In this document: positions 1 to 8,730 of the stretch, in pieces
Position numbering within the stretch: the stretch's first letter is position 1
Layout: every line of letters begins with the position of its first letter
NCBI GenBank assembly: GCA_942492735.1
Contig: OW818648.1
Location: 1,860,001-1,924,000, forward strand
DNA: 64,000 nucleotides
Source of the DNA: Sporobacter sp942492735
GTDB lineage: Bacteria > Bacillota > Clostridia > Oscillospirales > Oscillospiraceae
Direction: 5' to 3'
The notes under the pieces: generated by a model
Told to the model about the DNA's origin: nothing
What the model saw: only the letters and a program-made list of their open reading frames with translations
The model's database searches: none
Position numbers and translations under genes: made by a program

Positions 1-1
1 G

Positions 2-847
2 GTGGATATCAAAGCCGCCGCCGCTGCAGCCGGGGTATCCGTCGAAGGGTTTGTATTCTTCAATAACACGGACGACGAGACTGTTGCGCATCTGGCACTG
101 GAGTATTCCGAGAAATTTACCGATCTATCGGAAAAATCGGTTCGGCGCAAAGCGAAGGACACCGTCAACTGCGCCATGCTACTCTTGAAGCTCGGCCGAG
201 TAGACGGCGTTGCTGCCGGACGTGAATGCACGACAGCCGATGTGATTATCGCCGCGCAGAGCATTGTCGGGCTGCAGGAGGGCTTCACCGCTGTCTCCAG
301 TGTCGGTATCCTGAACGTCCCCGGTTTCGAGGGTCCGGAGGGCAACATGCTGGTTATAGCGGACTGCGCCATAAACCCGAGCCCGGATTCCAACGATCTG
401 GCGGATATCGCCATCGCATCCGCGGAGACCACAGCGTCGCTCCTCGGCTGGGAACCGCGCGTTGCGATGCTGGCCTTCTCGACATGCGCAAGCGCGGAGC
501 ACGAGAGCATCGATGTGATCCGAAAAGCGATCGACATCGTACACGAGCGACGCCCGGAACTAAAGATCGACGGAGAGTTCCAGCTCGACAGCGCAATTTT
601 ACCAAAAACGGCGGAAAAGAAGGTCAACCGCGACAGTGCGGTTGCAGGAAAAGCGAATGTACTCATATTTCCGAACCTGCACGCCGGCAATATCGGTGTC
701 AAGCTGATCCAGATCTTTGGAAAAGCCGATGCTTACGGGCCTGTTCTGCAGGGGTTTGCCAAGCCGGTATGCGATTTCTCGCGTTCCGCACCGCTCTCGG
801 AGATGATGGGAAACATCATTATGCTGATCGTACGCGCACAGAAGTAA
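2..847 (+). CDS. pta: Phosphate acetyltransferase-type phosphotransacylase, 5' end cut by window
   Basis: Converts an acyl-CoA (acetyl-CoA in the family's best known members) plus phosphate to acyl-phosphate and CoA, in the cytoplasm. The visible 281 residues cover most of a PTA/PTB-family protein. Typical Pta stretches are seen: GFEGPEGNMLVIADCAINP near residue 105, a DGEFQLD segment near 190, and AGKANVLIFPNLHAGNIG near 215. The frame is open to the window edge, and a Pta is usually about 320-340 residues, so roughly 40-60 N-terminal residues are missing; the GTG at position 2 should not be taken as the start. It ends 51 bases before the FAD reductase. No acetate kinase is in the window, but a butyrate kinase is at 14707, so the pair could make ATP from acetyl- or butyryl-CoA. 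A phosphate butyryltransferase role is the main alternative. Confidence 0.85.
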   Translation: MDIKAAAAAAGVSVEGFVFFNNTDDETVAHLALEYSEKFTDLSEKSVRRKAKDTVNCAMLLLKLGRVDGVAAGRECTTADVIIAAQSIVGLQEGFTAVSSVGILNVPGFEGPEGNMLVIADCAINPSPDSNDLADIAIASAETTASLLGWEPRVAMLAFSTCASAEHESIDVIRKAIDIVHERRPELKIDGEFQLDSAILPKTAEKKVNRDSAVAGKANVLIFPNLHAGNIGVKLIQIFGKADAYGPVLQGFAKPVCDFSRSAPLSEMMGNIIMLIVRAQK

Positions 848-898
848 ATGAAAAACTATGAGACGAAACGTTCAATTTGATAATTGGGAGATGCTGAA

Positions 899-2350
899 AT
901 GAAGAAAATCGAAACAGACATCGTCATTATTGCGGCCGGGCTGTCGGGTCTCGCCGCTGCGGCGGCGGCTGCCGAAAACGGCGCACGGGTCGTCGCCTTT
1001 GAAAAAGCGAACACGGTCGGCGGCGCGGCCAATATGGGCATGGGCCCGCTGGGAATTGGAACAAGACAGCAGCAGGCCATGATGGTCGACATCGACGTCG
1101 AGCGCGCTTTCAAAATGTTCATGGAGTATACGCACTGGCGTGTCGACGCCAACCTTGTCAAGCGTTACTTTGAAAACTCCGCCAACACAATCGAGTGGCT
1201 GGAGGATATGGGTGTCGAATTTGCCGGCGCGTACAAATATTTCCCGAAGTCTGAGCAGACATGGCACATCGTTGCCGTCAATGGCGGCATAGGGCGCAAC
1301 GGCGGCGCGATCATGACAAAAGCACTGATGGATTTTGCCAAGACGAACGGCGCTGAATTCTATCTCGAAACGCCCGTCACAAAGATTCTCAAGAGTGATG
1401 ACGGAAAAATCTGCGGCGTTATCGCCAAGGGGCCGGACGGTGAGGAGATCGAGGCATCCTGTAAGGCTGTTATCGTCTGTACCGGCGGCGCGGGAGACAA
1501 CCCGCAGATGATTAAGGAGCGCATCGGGTATACATACCGGGAGGATATGTTCAACTTCGCCATTCCCGGACTGAAGGGCGAGGGCATTAGGATGGCCGAG
1601 GAGGCCGGGGCCGTACGTTCGGATATGAATGTCGAGATGATCTATGTCCTGCCCAACAGCGATTTTGGACCCGACTGCGTCCCGGCAGTCTTTATGCAGC
1701 CAAATCTGCTTGTCAACCAGTTCGGCGAGCGGTTCATCGACGAGGAGCAGATGCAGAACACCACCTTCACGGGCAACGCCATTGTCATCCAGAAGGGGCG
1801 CGTCGGTTATTCCATTCTTGATGCATCCATCCTGCGCGGGTATAAAAAGAACGGCCCCGACGTCACGAACTTCGTGCACCACCCCGAAACCGTTGCGGAT
1901 TTTGACGACGTTGTCACAGAATACATCAAAAACGGGAATCCGGATGTTTATAAGGCTGATACGATTGTCGAGCTTGCGGGAATGATCGGCATTGATCCCG
2001 ACGCTCTGCAGGCGACAGTAGACGAGTACAACGAAATGTGCAAGTCAACCGACACAAAGTTTTACAAAAACCGCCGCTTCATGAAGCCGATTACCAAAGC
2101 GCCGTTCTATGCCGGAAAGTTCCGCCCGGGCGCATACGGCACCCTTGGCGGCATCAAAATCAACACAAAAGCTGAAGTGCTCGACAGCGACTGGAATCCC
2201 GTTCAGGGTTTGTACGCCGCCGGTACGGATACCTGCGCCATCTACGGTGATAGCTATATGTTCCTCCTGCCCGGCAACACAATGGGCTACTGTCTGAACA
2301 CGGGCCGGTTTGCCGGAGAGAGCGCTGCGGAATACGCTGCCAAGGACTGA
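899..2350 (+). CDS. FAD-dependent reductase/dehydrogenase (fumarate reductase flavoprotein / KstD-like)
   Basis: A 483-residue FAD_binding_2 family flavoprotein. Enzymes of this family reduce or form a C=C bond next to a carbonyl or carboxylate (fumarate, urocanate, 3-ketosteroids). The FAD Rossmann fold begins at residue 6, but the dinucleotide motif reads AAGLSGL where GxGxxG is expected, so the first glycine is alanine. The C-terminus has the family FAD segment (GLYAAGTDTCA... GNTMGYCLNTGRFAG). ATG at 899 is chosen because GGGAGAT lies 6 bases before it; an in-frame TTG at 884 has no site. There is no signal peptide, haem motif or Fe-S motif, so electrons must come from a partner, most likely the two iron-sulfur proteins that follow. 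The substrate cannot be read from the sequence. Confidence 0.8.
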   Translation: MKKIETDIVIIAAGLSGLAAAAAAAENGARVVAFEKANTVGGAANMGMGPLGIGTRQQQAMMVDIDVERAFKMFMEYTHWRVDANLVKRYFENSANTIEWLEDMGVEFAGAYKYFPKSEQTWHIVAVNGGIGRNGGAIMTKALMDFAKTNGAEFYLETPVTKILKSDDGKICGVIAKGPDGEEIEASCKAVIVCTGGAGDNPQMIKERIGYTYREDMFNFAIPGLKGEGIRMAEEAGAVRSDMNVEMIYVLPNSDFGPDCVPAVFMQPNLLVNQFGERFIDEEQMQNTTFTGNAIVIQKGRVGYSILDASILRGYKKNGPDVTNFVHHPETVADFDDVVTEYIKNGNPDVYKADTIVELAGMIGIDPDALQATVDEYNEMCKSTDTKFYKNRRFMKPITKAPFYAGKFRPGAYGTLGGIKINTKAEVLDSDWNPVQGLYAAGTDTCAIYGDSYMFLLPGNTMGYCLNTGRFAGESAAEYAAKD

Positions 2351-2377
2351 TTGAATTTTGCAAAAGGATAAGTATTC

Positions 2378-4528
2378 ATGAGTAATGTCACAATGACGCT
2401 GGACGGTAAAACAATCGCTGCCGATTCGGAGCGCACGATTCTCGAAGCCGCGCTCGATAACGGCATCTACATACCGCATCTGTGCAGCCACGAGAATCTC
2501 CTGCCTGCCGGAGCGTGTCGGATGTGCGTTGTTAAAGTTCAGGGTATCGACGGGGTTGTCACCTCCTGCAGTACGAAGGTTCGCCAGGGGATGATCGTGG
2601 ATACGCATGACGCGCTGGCTGAAAAAATCCGAAAGCTCTCGTGCGACCTCCTTGTCAAAACGCATCCCTCGGAGTGTACGGGCTGCCCGAAATACGGCAA
2701 GTGCCAGCTGCAGACGATCATTCAGGTCGTCGGCGACTCAGGCCGAAAGCTGCGCACAAATAAGATCATGGTACCAGCCAACGATAAAAACCCCATCATC
2801 CTACATGAGATGTACCGCTGTATACTCTGCGGCCGCTGCGTACGCGCCTGCGCCGATATGCGCGGCGTCAGTGCCATCAAGCTTGAGAAGGTCAAGGGCC
2901 GCATGCAGGTTGTCATCGACGGGGAGGATCTCAACGCGGCAAGCTGCCGGTTCTGTACAGCCTGCGTGGAAGTCTGCCCGACAGGCTCCATCCGTGAGCA
3001 CGAGGAGATTGCTGCCAAGCAAATCGGAAAAACGCGCGAGCAAGGGCTTGTGCCGTGCCGTGAAGGCTGCCCGGCAAATATCGATGTACCCCGGTATATC
3101 CGTTTCATCAAGGACGGGAATTGCTCGGCTGCGGCTGCCGTCGTCCGTGAGAAAGCGCCATTCCCGAATGTACTCGGCTATGTCTGCACGCATCCGTGCG
3201 AGCTGGAGTGCAAGCGAAATTACCTCAATGAACCAATCAGCATCCGCAATCTGAAGCGCTATGCAGCATCTAACGACGACGGCATGTGGCGGCAGAAACG
3301 TGTCGTCCTGCCATCGACGGGAAAGCGAATAGCGGTGATCGGCGCCGGCCCTGCGGGCCTGACTGCAGCGTATTACCTGGCGGGGAAAGGCCACGAGGTC
3401 ATCATATATGAGGCCAATGAAAAAGCGGGTGGCATGATGCGTTACGGTATCCCCAAGCACCGGCTCCCGCGCGAAGTCGTCGAAAAGGAAGTCATTCAGA
3501 TCATCGCCGACGGCGTCAAGCTTGTGACGTCGACACGAATCGATAACATTCCGCAGCTTCTCGAAGAGGGCTTTCAAGCCGTTTTCGTCTCGATCGGCAC
3601 ACATCAGGGCGTTAAGCTCCCGATTCCCGGGGCGGACCTTGAACGCGTGTATGTCAACACCGATTTCCTCAAGGCCTCCGAGCTTGATCAGTCGCCGCCT
3701 GTCGGTAAGCGCGTCATGGTTCTTGGCGGCGGCAACGTCGCGATCGACTGTGCATCGATTGCCAAACGAATCGGGGCGGAGGAGGTCCACATTTCTTGTC
3801 TTGAGTGCTACGGCAATATGACAGCCTCCGAGGAGGAGCGCAAGTGGGCCGAGGAAGAGGGCGTCGTTCTGCACAACAGCGTCACATTTCCGGAAATCGT
3901 CGGAGAAAACGGACGCGTTTCGGGCGTCAAGGTGCTCGGCATCAATGATTTCCGCTTCGACGAAACGGGAAAGACAATACTGGACATCATTCCGGACAGT
4001 GAGGAGATTATCCTTGTCGATTCTGTCATCTTTGCCATCGGACAGCGGCCTGCCATCCCCGAGCACTTCGGGCTTGAACTCAGCCGCGGCGGCAGGATCG
4101 CCGTCAAAAACGACTGCGAGACATCGGTCAAAGGTATTTTTGCCGCCGGTGACGGTGTGACAGGGACAGCCTCCATTATCAAAGCGATCGCCGGGGCGCG
4201 ATTTGCTGCGGCACAGTTAGATATCTATCTTGGCGGCGACGGTCGTATAGATGAAAGCCTCGCGCCTGAACAATACCGCAACCCATGTATCGGACGGCAG
4301 GAGAGTTTCGGTGGCCTTCCGCGGCGGGATGGCTCTGTGCTTCCACCTGAAGAGCGGTGTCGGAGCTTTGACGTTATGGACCTTGGCATGAGCGATGAGG
4401 ACGCAGCCTGTGAATCGAACAGATGCCTTCAGTGTGACCTGCGGCTTGATATTGCGCCGCAGCGCTTCTGGACCAGCTTTACTGGAGACCTAGAAAAGAT
4501 CTCCGGCAGGGGAGGCAACGAGAGATGA
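2378..4528 (+). CDS. NuoG-like iron-sulfur / GltD-like NAD(P)H:FAD oxidoreductase fusion
   Basis: A 716-residue electron-transfer protein. Order of parts: a [2Fe-2S] domain with C36, C47, C50 and C64; a NuoG/hydrogenase-type His-Cys3 cluster motif (H96, C100, C103, C109); two [4Fe-4S] motifs (CILCGRCVRAC near 148 and CRFCTACVEVCP near 190); then a GltD-type half with an FAD motif GAGPAGL near 321 and an NAD(P) motif GGGNVA near 450. Such proteins move electrons between NAD(P)H and ferredoxin-like centres. The stop overlaps the next start as ATGA (4525-4528), so the two are translationally coupled. It probably feeds the FAD reductase upstream. Whether it uses NADH or NADPH, or takes part in bifurcation, cannot be told from sequence. 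Confidence 0.85.
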   Translation: MSNVTMTLDGKTIAADSERTILEAALDNGIYIPHLCSHENLLPAGACRMCVVKVQGIDGVVTSCSTKVRQGMIVDTHDALAEKIRKLSCDLLVKTHPSECTGCPKYGKCQLQTIIQVVGDSGRKLRTNKIMVPANDKNPIILHEMYRCILCGRCVRACADMRGVSAIKLEKVKGRMQVVIDGEDLNAASCRFCTACVEVCPTGSIREHEEIAAKQIGKTREQGLVPCREGCPANIDVPRYIRFIKDGNCSAAAAVVREKAPFPNVLGYVCTHPCELECKRNYLNEPISIRNLKRYAASNDDGMWRQKRVVLPSTGKRIAVIGAGPAGLTAAYYLAGKGHEVIIYEANEKAGGMMRYGIPKHRLPREVVEKEVIQIIADGVKLVTSTRIDNIPQLLEEGFQAVFVSIGTHQGVKLPIPGADLERVYVNTDFLKASELDQSPPVGKRVMVLGGGNVAIDCASIAKRIGAEEVHISCLECYGNMTASEEERKWAEEEGVVLHNSVTFPEIVGENGRVSGVKVLGINDFRFDETGKTILDIIPDSEEIILVDSVIFAIGQRPAIPEHFGLELSRGGRIAVKNDCETSVKGIFAAGDGVTGTASIIKAIAGARFAAAQLDIYLGGDGRIDESLAPEQYRNPCIGRQESFGGLPRRDGSVLPPEERCRSFDVMDLGMSDEDAACESNRCLQCDLRLDIAPQRFWTSFTGDLEKISGRGGNER

Positions 4529-5778
4529 ACCGATTAATGGAGAGCTTGACGTCCCTGACAGATAAAAACGGCAGACATCTGTCTGCAATCCTCAGCGACA
4601 TGCGCGATCGGGATAACGCCGTGCTCATTTGTAATCTGGGTGCGGATGATCCAGACGCGCCAATCAGCGTCCACCTGCTTCATCAGCACGGCGAACAGGT
4701 CGCGCAGGGTCTCAGACTGCTTATCGAAGCTGGCGCCTGCACTGAAATAATCGTCTATTGCGGGACGCTTGATGCCGGTGTACTTGTCAACGCGCTCAAA
4801 TTGACCGGCATACCCGTTACAGACAAAGCCGGGCCGTCCTCGCCTGTATTACGCGAACCAACGGCGCTCTATGCCGTATTAGATACCGGTGTCATCCGGG
4901 TCGGCTGTGCCGAGGAGGACTACCTCCGCACCTATCTGTCCTATGGCTATCAAGGCCGCCCAACGCTCGTCATTGATGCCGAAACGGCTTATCAAGCGTG
5001 CTGCCTATATGAATCACCCGATGCGCCACTGAAAAAACATATAGCTGTCATCGGTACAGATACGGATATAAAGGCTATCGTGATAGGAACAAAGGCAGCA
5101 GCTCTTATTGAAGGGATAACCGTCTCAAAACAGATTTTAGTGGGCGGCGTCGGAGGGCGCTACATGAGTGCCGACGATCTAGAAAATACGGAGATTACGT
5201 ATTCATATGACTTTGACTGCGTGCGTGTACTTCGCGATACCGATTGCATCGTAACGGATACAGCAGAGCTGTATAGGAATATCAAGGAGCTCTCCTGCGC
5301 CAAGTGCGTCATGTGCCGCGAAGGCAGCTGGCAGCTTCATGCTGTATTCAATGATATGGCGGAGGGAAAAGCCACACGTGACGATATTGCCCTCATCGAG
5401 GATATCTGCCCGCTCATCAGCGCAGGGGCGCTCTGCGATTTCGGCAGAAACATGGTGCAGCCGGCGCTCACAGCCGCAGCGGTCTGCTGCGGCGAGCTGA
5501 CGGAGCATATTGTCGGTAAGAAATGTCCCGCCGGAAAATGTAAAGGCATGCTGAATTATGTTATAGACCCAGCGCTCTGCACCGGCTGCGGTGCGTGCCT
5601 GGACATCTGTCCCGAGGAAGCTATTGAAGGGAAGGACGGGTTTATCCATATGATTGAAGAAAAGCTGTGCATTAAGTGCGGCAAGTGCGTGCCCATTTGT
5701 CCCGAGGGGGCGATCAAATACGGTGGAGAAAAAATCAGGGTGCCGAAGAAACTGACCCGTGTCGGACAGTTCCGGTAA
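4525..5778 (+). CDS. NuoF-like protein lacking the NADH/FMN motif, with C-terminal 2[4Fe-4S] ferredoxin
   Basis: A 417-residue protein. Residues 1-250 resemble a worn-down NuoF/HydB core: a VGGVGGRYM stretch of the SLBB type is visible, but no GRGGAGFP-type FMN/NADH loop. From residue 259 the NuoF C-terminal cluster is intact (CAKCVMCREG, with a fourth Cys in ALCDFG). Two ferredoxin motifs follow: CTGCGACLDICP from about 352 and CIKCGKCVPICP from about 382. It is therefore likely to be an electron relay and not an NADH dehydrogenase, with the upstream GltD-like half acting as the NAD(P)H site. ATGA overlap with the previous gene supports a complex. It is the last gene of this run; 70 bases separate it from the phloroglucinol-type cluster. 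Confidence 0.75.
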   Translation: MNRLMESLTSLTDKNGRHLSAILSDMRDRDNAVLICNLGADDPDAPISVHLLHQHGEQVAQGLRLLIEAGACTEIIVYCGTLDAGVLVNALKLTGIPVTDKAGPSSPVLREPTALYAVLDTGVIRVGCAEEDYLRTYLSYGYQGRPTLVIDAETAYQACCLYESPDAPLKKHIAVIGTDTDIKAIVIGTKAAALIEGITVSKQILVGGVGGRYMSADDLENTEITYSYDFDCVRVLRDTDCIVTDTAELYRNIKELSCAKCVMCREGSWQLHAVFNDMAEGKATRDDIALIEDICPLISAGALCDFGRNMVQPALTAAAVCCGELTEHIVGKKCPAGKCKGMLNYVIDPALCTGCGACLDICPEEAIEGKDGFIHMIEEKLCIKCGKCVPICPEGAIKYGGEKIRVPKKLTRVGQFR

Positions 5779-5848
5779 TAGCACTGAAGAACTTATCTGG
5801 TTATCTATTTTTCACTAAATAAATATATAAACGAAAGGCTGTGACAGC

Positions 5849-6640
5849 ATGGTTAATGTTGAAAAAGATTTCGCGCAGGGCATGTTCAGCGTGTATGGAA
5901 AGGTCGCACTCGTCACCGGCGCGACAGGCGCGCTTGGCGGCGCAGTCGCCAAGGCATACGGTTATCAGGACGCTAAAGTCGTTATGACGGCACGCAACGC
6001 ATCGAAGCTCGTAGAACTTGAGGCTGAATTCAAGGCAGAGGGTATTGATTGCGCCGTAATTGCCGCGGACCCCGGTGTTGAGGCTGACATGAAGAAGGTT
6101 ATTGCGTTCGTGGTTCAGACTTACGGTGAGCTGAATATCCTCGCCGTCTGCCATGGCTACAACGCGCCAAAAGGTATTCTGGAGCAGAGCGTGGAGGACT
6201 GGCAGAAGATTATGGACGCAGACCTTAAGAGCGTCTATGTCGTGTGTAAGGCAGCCGCCGAGCAGATGGTCGCCCAGAACAAAGGCGGGAAGCTCGTCGT
6301 CACCTCTTCGGCGCGCAGCAAGATGGGCATGAAGGGATATACAGGCTACTGCGCCTCCAAGGGCGGCTGCGACCTGATGATTCAGTCAATGGCCTGCGAT
6401 TTGGCGCCGTATCATATCAACGTCAACACCATCAACCCGACGGTCTTCCGCTCCGATCTCACCGAATGGATGTTCGACCCCACCTCGGCTGTTTATCAGA
6501 ATTTCCTCAAGCGACTGCCCATCGGGCGTCTCGGCGAGGTGCAGGATTTCGTCGGTCTCGCCACGTTCCTCGCATCCCCAGCGTCAGATTTCCTGACCGG
6601 CGGCAATTATGACGCCACCGGCGGCTACTGGGCCAACTAG
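5849..6640 (+). CDS. SDR oxidoreductase, probable phloroglucinol reductase
   Basis: A classical short-chain dehydrogenase of 263 residues. The cofactor loop is TGATGALG (residues 23-30), slightly off the usual TGxxxGxG. The catalytic Ser lies in VTSSARS and the Tyr/Lys pair in YCASK. By family and position it fits phloroglucinol reductase, an NADPH-dependent SDR that reduces 1,3,5-trihydroxybenzene to dihydrophloroglucinol. The argument is context: the next four genes are the families needed for the rest of that pathway, in one operon. SDR sequence alone does not fix the substrate, so another cyclic ketone reductase is possible. The ATG at 5849 follows GAAAGG by about 10 bases. Only 5 bases separate it from the next gene. 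Confidence 0.7.
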   Translation: MVNVEKDFAQGMFSVYGKVALVTGATGALGGAVAKAYGYQDAKVVMTARNASKLVELEAEFKAEGIDCAVIAADPGVEADMKKVIAFVVQTYGELNILAVCHGYNAPKGILEQSVEDWQKIMDADLKSVYVVCKAAAEQMVAQNKGGKLVVTSSARSKMGMKGYTGYCASKGGCDLMIQSMACDLAPYHINVNTINPTVFRSDLTEWMFDPTSAVYQNFLKRLPIGRLGEVQDFVGLATFLASPASDFLTGGNYDATGGYWAN

Positions 6641-6645
6641 CGGTT

Positions 6646-7578
6646 ATGATGAAAAACATCAAAAATATCCTCGTCGTCGGAGCAGGCATGATGGGGAAGA
6701 ATATCGCCTTCGTTCTGACGGCTAATCCGGATATTGACATCGTTATGACTGATATAGCAGACCAGGATGTTAAAGCCGGTATACGAGATAACTGTCGCCA
6801 GCTTATCGAGCACGGCGTCATAACGGAAGCCGAGCTGGAGCGCCGTCTTGAGCAGGTCAGCTTTACGACCGACATGCAAAGCGAACGCGTCAAAGGCGGC
6901 GACCTAGTAATCGAGGCAGTTTTCGAGGATATGGCAATCAAACGTGAGATGTTTGCAAAGCTGGAAACAATCTGCTCTCCGGAAGCCATATTCTGCACGA
7001 ATACCTCAGTGATGAGCCCGACGGAGATCAGCATTGCACTCAAATACAGGTCACGGTTTGTCGGTACCCATTTTTGGAATCCGGCGCATCTCATCCCGCT
7101 CGTCGAGGTTGTCAGGTCGGACGCGACCTCCGATGAGACGGCGGAAACCGTCATGGCGCTCTTGAAGTCGGTTGGGAAAAAGCCGATTCTGTGCAAAAAG
7201 GACGTCCCCGGCTTTGTCGCCAATCGGATGCAGCACGCCCTGTGGCGGGAGGCTATATCCATAGTCGAACACGGCATCGCCGACGCGGAGACGGTCGATG
7301 AGGCGGTTAAATACTCGTTCGGCCTGCGACTTCCGCAGCTCGGGCCGCTGGAAAATGCGGACATGATCGGCACTGATCTGACCTACAGCATCCACGATTA
7401 CATTCTGCCCTTTCTCGAGTCGTCCGACAAACCATCCCCGCTCCTCACAGAGCTGCGGGCGGGTGGAAATCTCGGCTTCAAGACGGGAAAAGGCTTTCAG
7501 AGCTGGACGTCTGGGGAAATGCAGCAGGTCAAAGATGACCTCAATACGTATCTCATTAAAATGCTGTATGACAAATAA
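6646..7578 (+). CDS. 3-hydroxyacyl-CoA dehydrogenase family, probable 3-hydroxy-5-oxohexanoate dehydrogenase
   Basis: A 310-residue NAD-dependent dehydrogenase of the 3-hydroxybutyryl-CoA dehydrogenase fold. The Rossmann motif VGAGMMG is at residues 10-16. The active-site Ser is in TNTSVMSPTEIS, the catalytic His in THFWNPAHLIPLVEVV, and the Asn in GFVANRM. In the phloroglucinol pathway a member of this family oxidises (S)-3-hydroxy-5-oxohexanoate, the ring-opened product, to 3,5-dioxohexanoate (triacetate). The neighbours make that the best reading. A plain 3-hydroxybutyryl-CoA dehydrogenase is the alternative, since butyrate kinase is nearby. Two ATG codons lie in tandem at 6646 and 6649; no strong Shine-Dalgarno is seen, so translation is probably coupled to the SDR. 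Confidence 0.72.
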   Translation: MMKNIKNILVVGAGMMGKNIAFVLTANPDIDIVMTDIADQDVKAGIRDNCRQLIEHGVITEAELERRLEQVSFTTDMQSERVKGGDLVIEAVFEDMAIKREMFAKLETICSPEAIFCTNTSVMSPTEISIALKYRSRFVGTHFWNPAHLIPLVEVVRSDATSDETAETVMALLKSVGKKPILCKKDVPGFVANRMQHALWREAISIVEHGIADAETVDEAVKYSFGLRLPQLGPLENADMIGTDLTYSIHDYILPFLESSDKPSPLLTELRAGGNLGFKTGKGFQSWTSGEMQQVKDDLNTYLIKMLYDK

Positions 7579-7589
7579 GGAACGACTCG

Positions 7590-7700
7590 CGAACACAGTT
7601 CGCCCCTACCCCTTTGGTACACAAACGTGCCGTAGGGGCGATCTGTGATCGCCCGTAAAACATAACGACGTCGCGCCGAGGTCGTCGCGCCCTACGCGGT
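7590..7700. repeat. GC-rich inverted-repeat element in intergenic spacer (copy 1)
   Basis: Two 20-bp arms, at 7590-7609 and 7632-7651, are inverted copies with two mismatches. The right arm reads GTAGGGGCGATCTGTGATCG. About 22 bases separate them. A further CGCG-rich stretch with a CCCTAC end follows to about 7700. The element fills the 153-base spacer between two pathway genes. A second element of the same kind is at 31287-31409. Small interspersed palindromes starting GTAGGGGCGA are common in clostridial genomes; no transposase is present. Confidence 0.75.
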
Positions 7701-7731
7701 AAAAAACACAAAATAACAGGAGGAAATTATT

Positions 7732-8670
7732 ATGGGAAAGAAAGTATTTGTTGATCTGGCACATCCGTTCAGCGCGGAGATTCCCCGCTGGCCGTATTTT
7801 GACAAGCCGATCATCGACAATAATCACACGATGGCCAAGGGCGGCGTTCTGACGCAGAAGATTACCTGCACGATGCACACCGGCACGCATGCTGATGCGC
7901 CCCGTCACGTTATGGAAACCGAGTTCGACGGCAAAAGAGCGCGTTACACCCATGAAATGCCTGTTGACGCGTACACAGGCGACGCCGTTTGCCTCGACAT
8001 CAAGATTGGTCGTTGGGGTCTGATTCTACCTGAGCATCTTGAGGATGCCTGCAAACGCGCCAACATCAAGCCGGAAGAGCTGGAAGGGATGGTCGTTTGC
8101 CTGCGTACCGGCATGCATCTTAAGTTTGACGACTCAAAGGAGTATTATCATTATTCCTGCGGCACCGGCGTCGAAGCCGGCAAATGGTTTGTAAAGCACA
8201 AGGTCAAATGCGTCGCTATGGACAGCCAAGCGCTGGACCATCCGCTCCACACCGCGATGGGTAATAACGGCATGACCCGCATGAACCTGCTTGGCTATTC
8301 CGGAATACCCATCACAGAGGAGTATATTGAGCAGTTCGGCGAAGAGGCATATGCTGAATTTGATAAGTTCACATACATAAAGGTCCATGGCAAAGATGCA
8401 TACGATAAAAAATACGGTGATCTGGAAGCAATCGGCTGCTGGGGCACCTGGGAGCCCTGCCATAAGCAAATGTTGGGCCACGGTATCGTCGGTGTTGAGA
8501 ACCTCGGCGGAGATCTCGAAAAAGTTGTCGGCAAGCGCTTCAGATTCTATTGCTTCCCGATCCGCTGGTACCTGGGTGACGGCTCAATGGTTCGCTGCGC
8601 GGCAGAAATCGACGAAGACGACCTGAACAATGTGCCCGATAGGACCTACACCTACGGCGGCAACATCTAG
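7732..8670 (+). CDS. Cyclase-family Zn hydrolase, probable dihydrophloroglucinol cyclohydrolase
   Basis: A 312-residue member of the cyclase (kynurenine formamidase-like) metal-hydrolase family. The family metal motif HxGTHxDxPxH is complete: H49, H53, D55 and H59. In the phloroglucinol pathway this family supplies the C-C hydrolase that opens dihydrophloroglucinol to 3-hydroxy-5-oxohexanoate. The flanking dehydrogenase and DUF849 lyase support this. It is longer than the two other cyclases in the window (about 246 residues at 22980 and 31452), with extra sequence around residues 200-240, so it is a distinct subfamily. It has a strong AGGAGG site. The upstream spacer is taken up by the inverted-repeat element. 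Confidence 0.75.
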   Translation: MGKKVFVDLAHPFSAEIPRWPYFDKPIIDNNHTMAKGGVLTQKITCTMHTGTHADAPRHVMETEFDGKRARYTHEMPVDAYTGDAVCLDIKIGRWGLILPEHLEDACKRANIKPEELEGMVVCLRTGMHLKFDDSKEYYHYSCGTGVEAGKWFVKHKVKCVAMDSQALDHPLHTAMGNNGMTRMNLLGYSGIPITEEYIEQFGEEAYAEFDKFTYIKVHGKDAYDKKYGDLEAIGCWGTWEPCHKQMLGHGIVGVENLGGDLEKVVGKRFRFYCFPIRWYLGDGSMVRCAAEIDEDDLNNVPDRTYTYGGNI

Positions 8671-8708
8671 CCGTATTTTAAACCCACGTTTATTAGCGGT
8701 ATTTTAAC

Positions 8709-8730
8709 ATATTGAAGGGAAATTCAATAT
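8709..8730 (+). promoter_or_regulatory. Hairpin that holds the ribosome-binding site in its loop
   Basis: ATATTGAA (8709-8716) pairs perfectly with TTCAATAT (8723-8730). The loop is GGGAAA, so the Shine-Dalgarno AAGGGA straddles stem and loop. The ATG at 8731 follows directly. This could set translation of the lyase gene; the effect is inferred. Confidence 0.55.
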
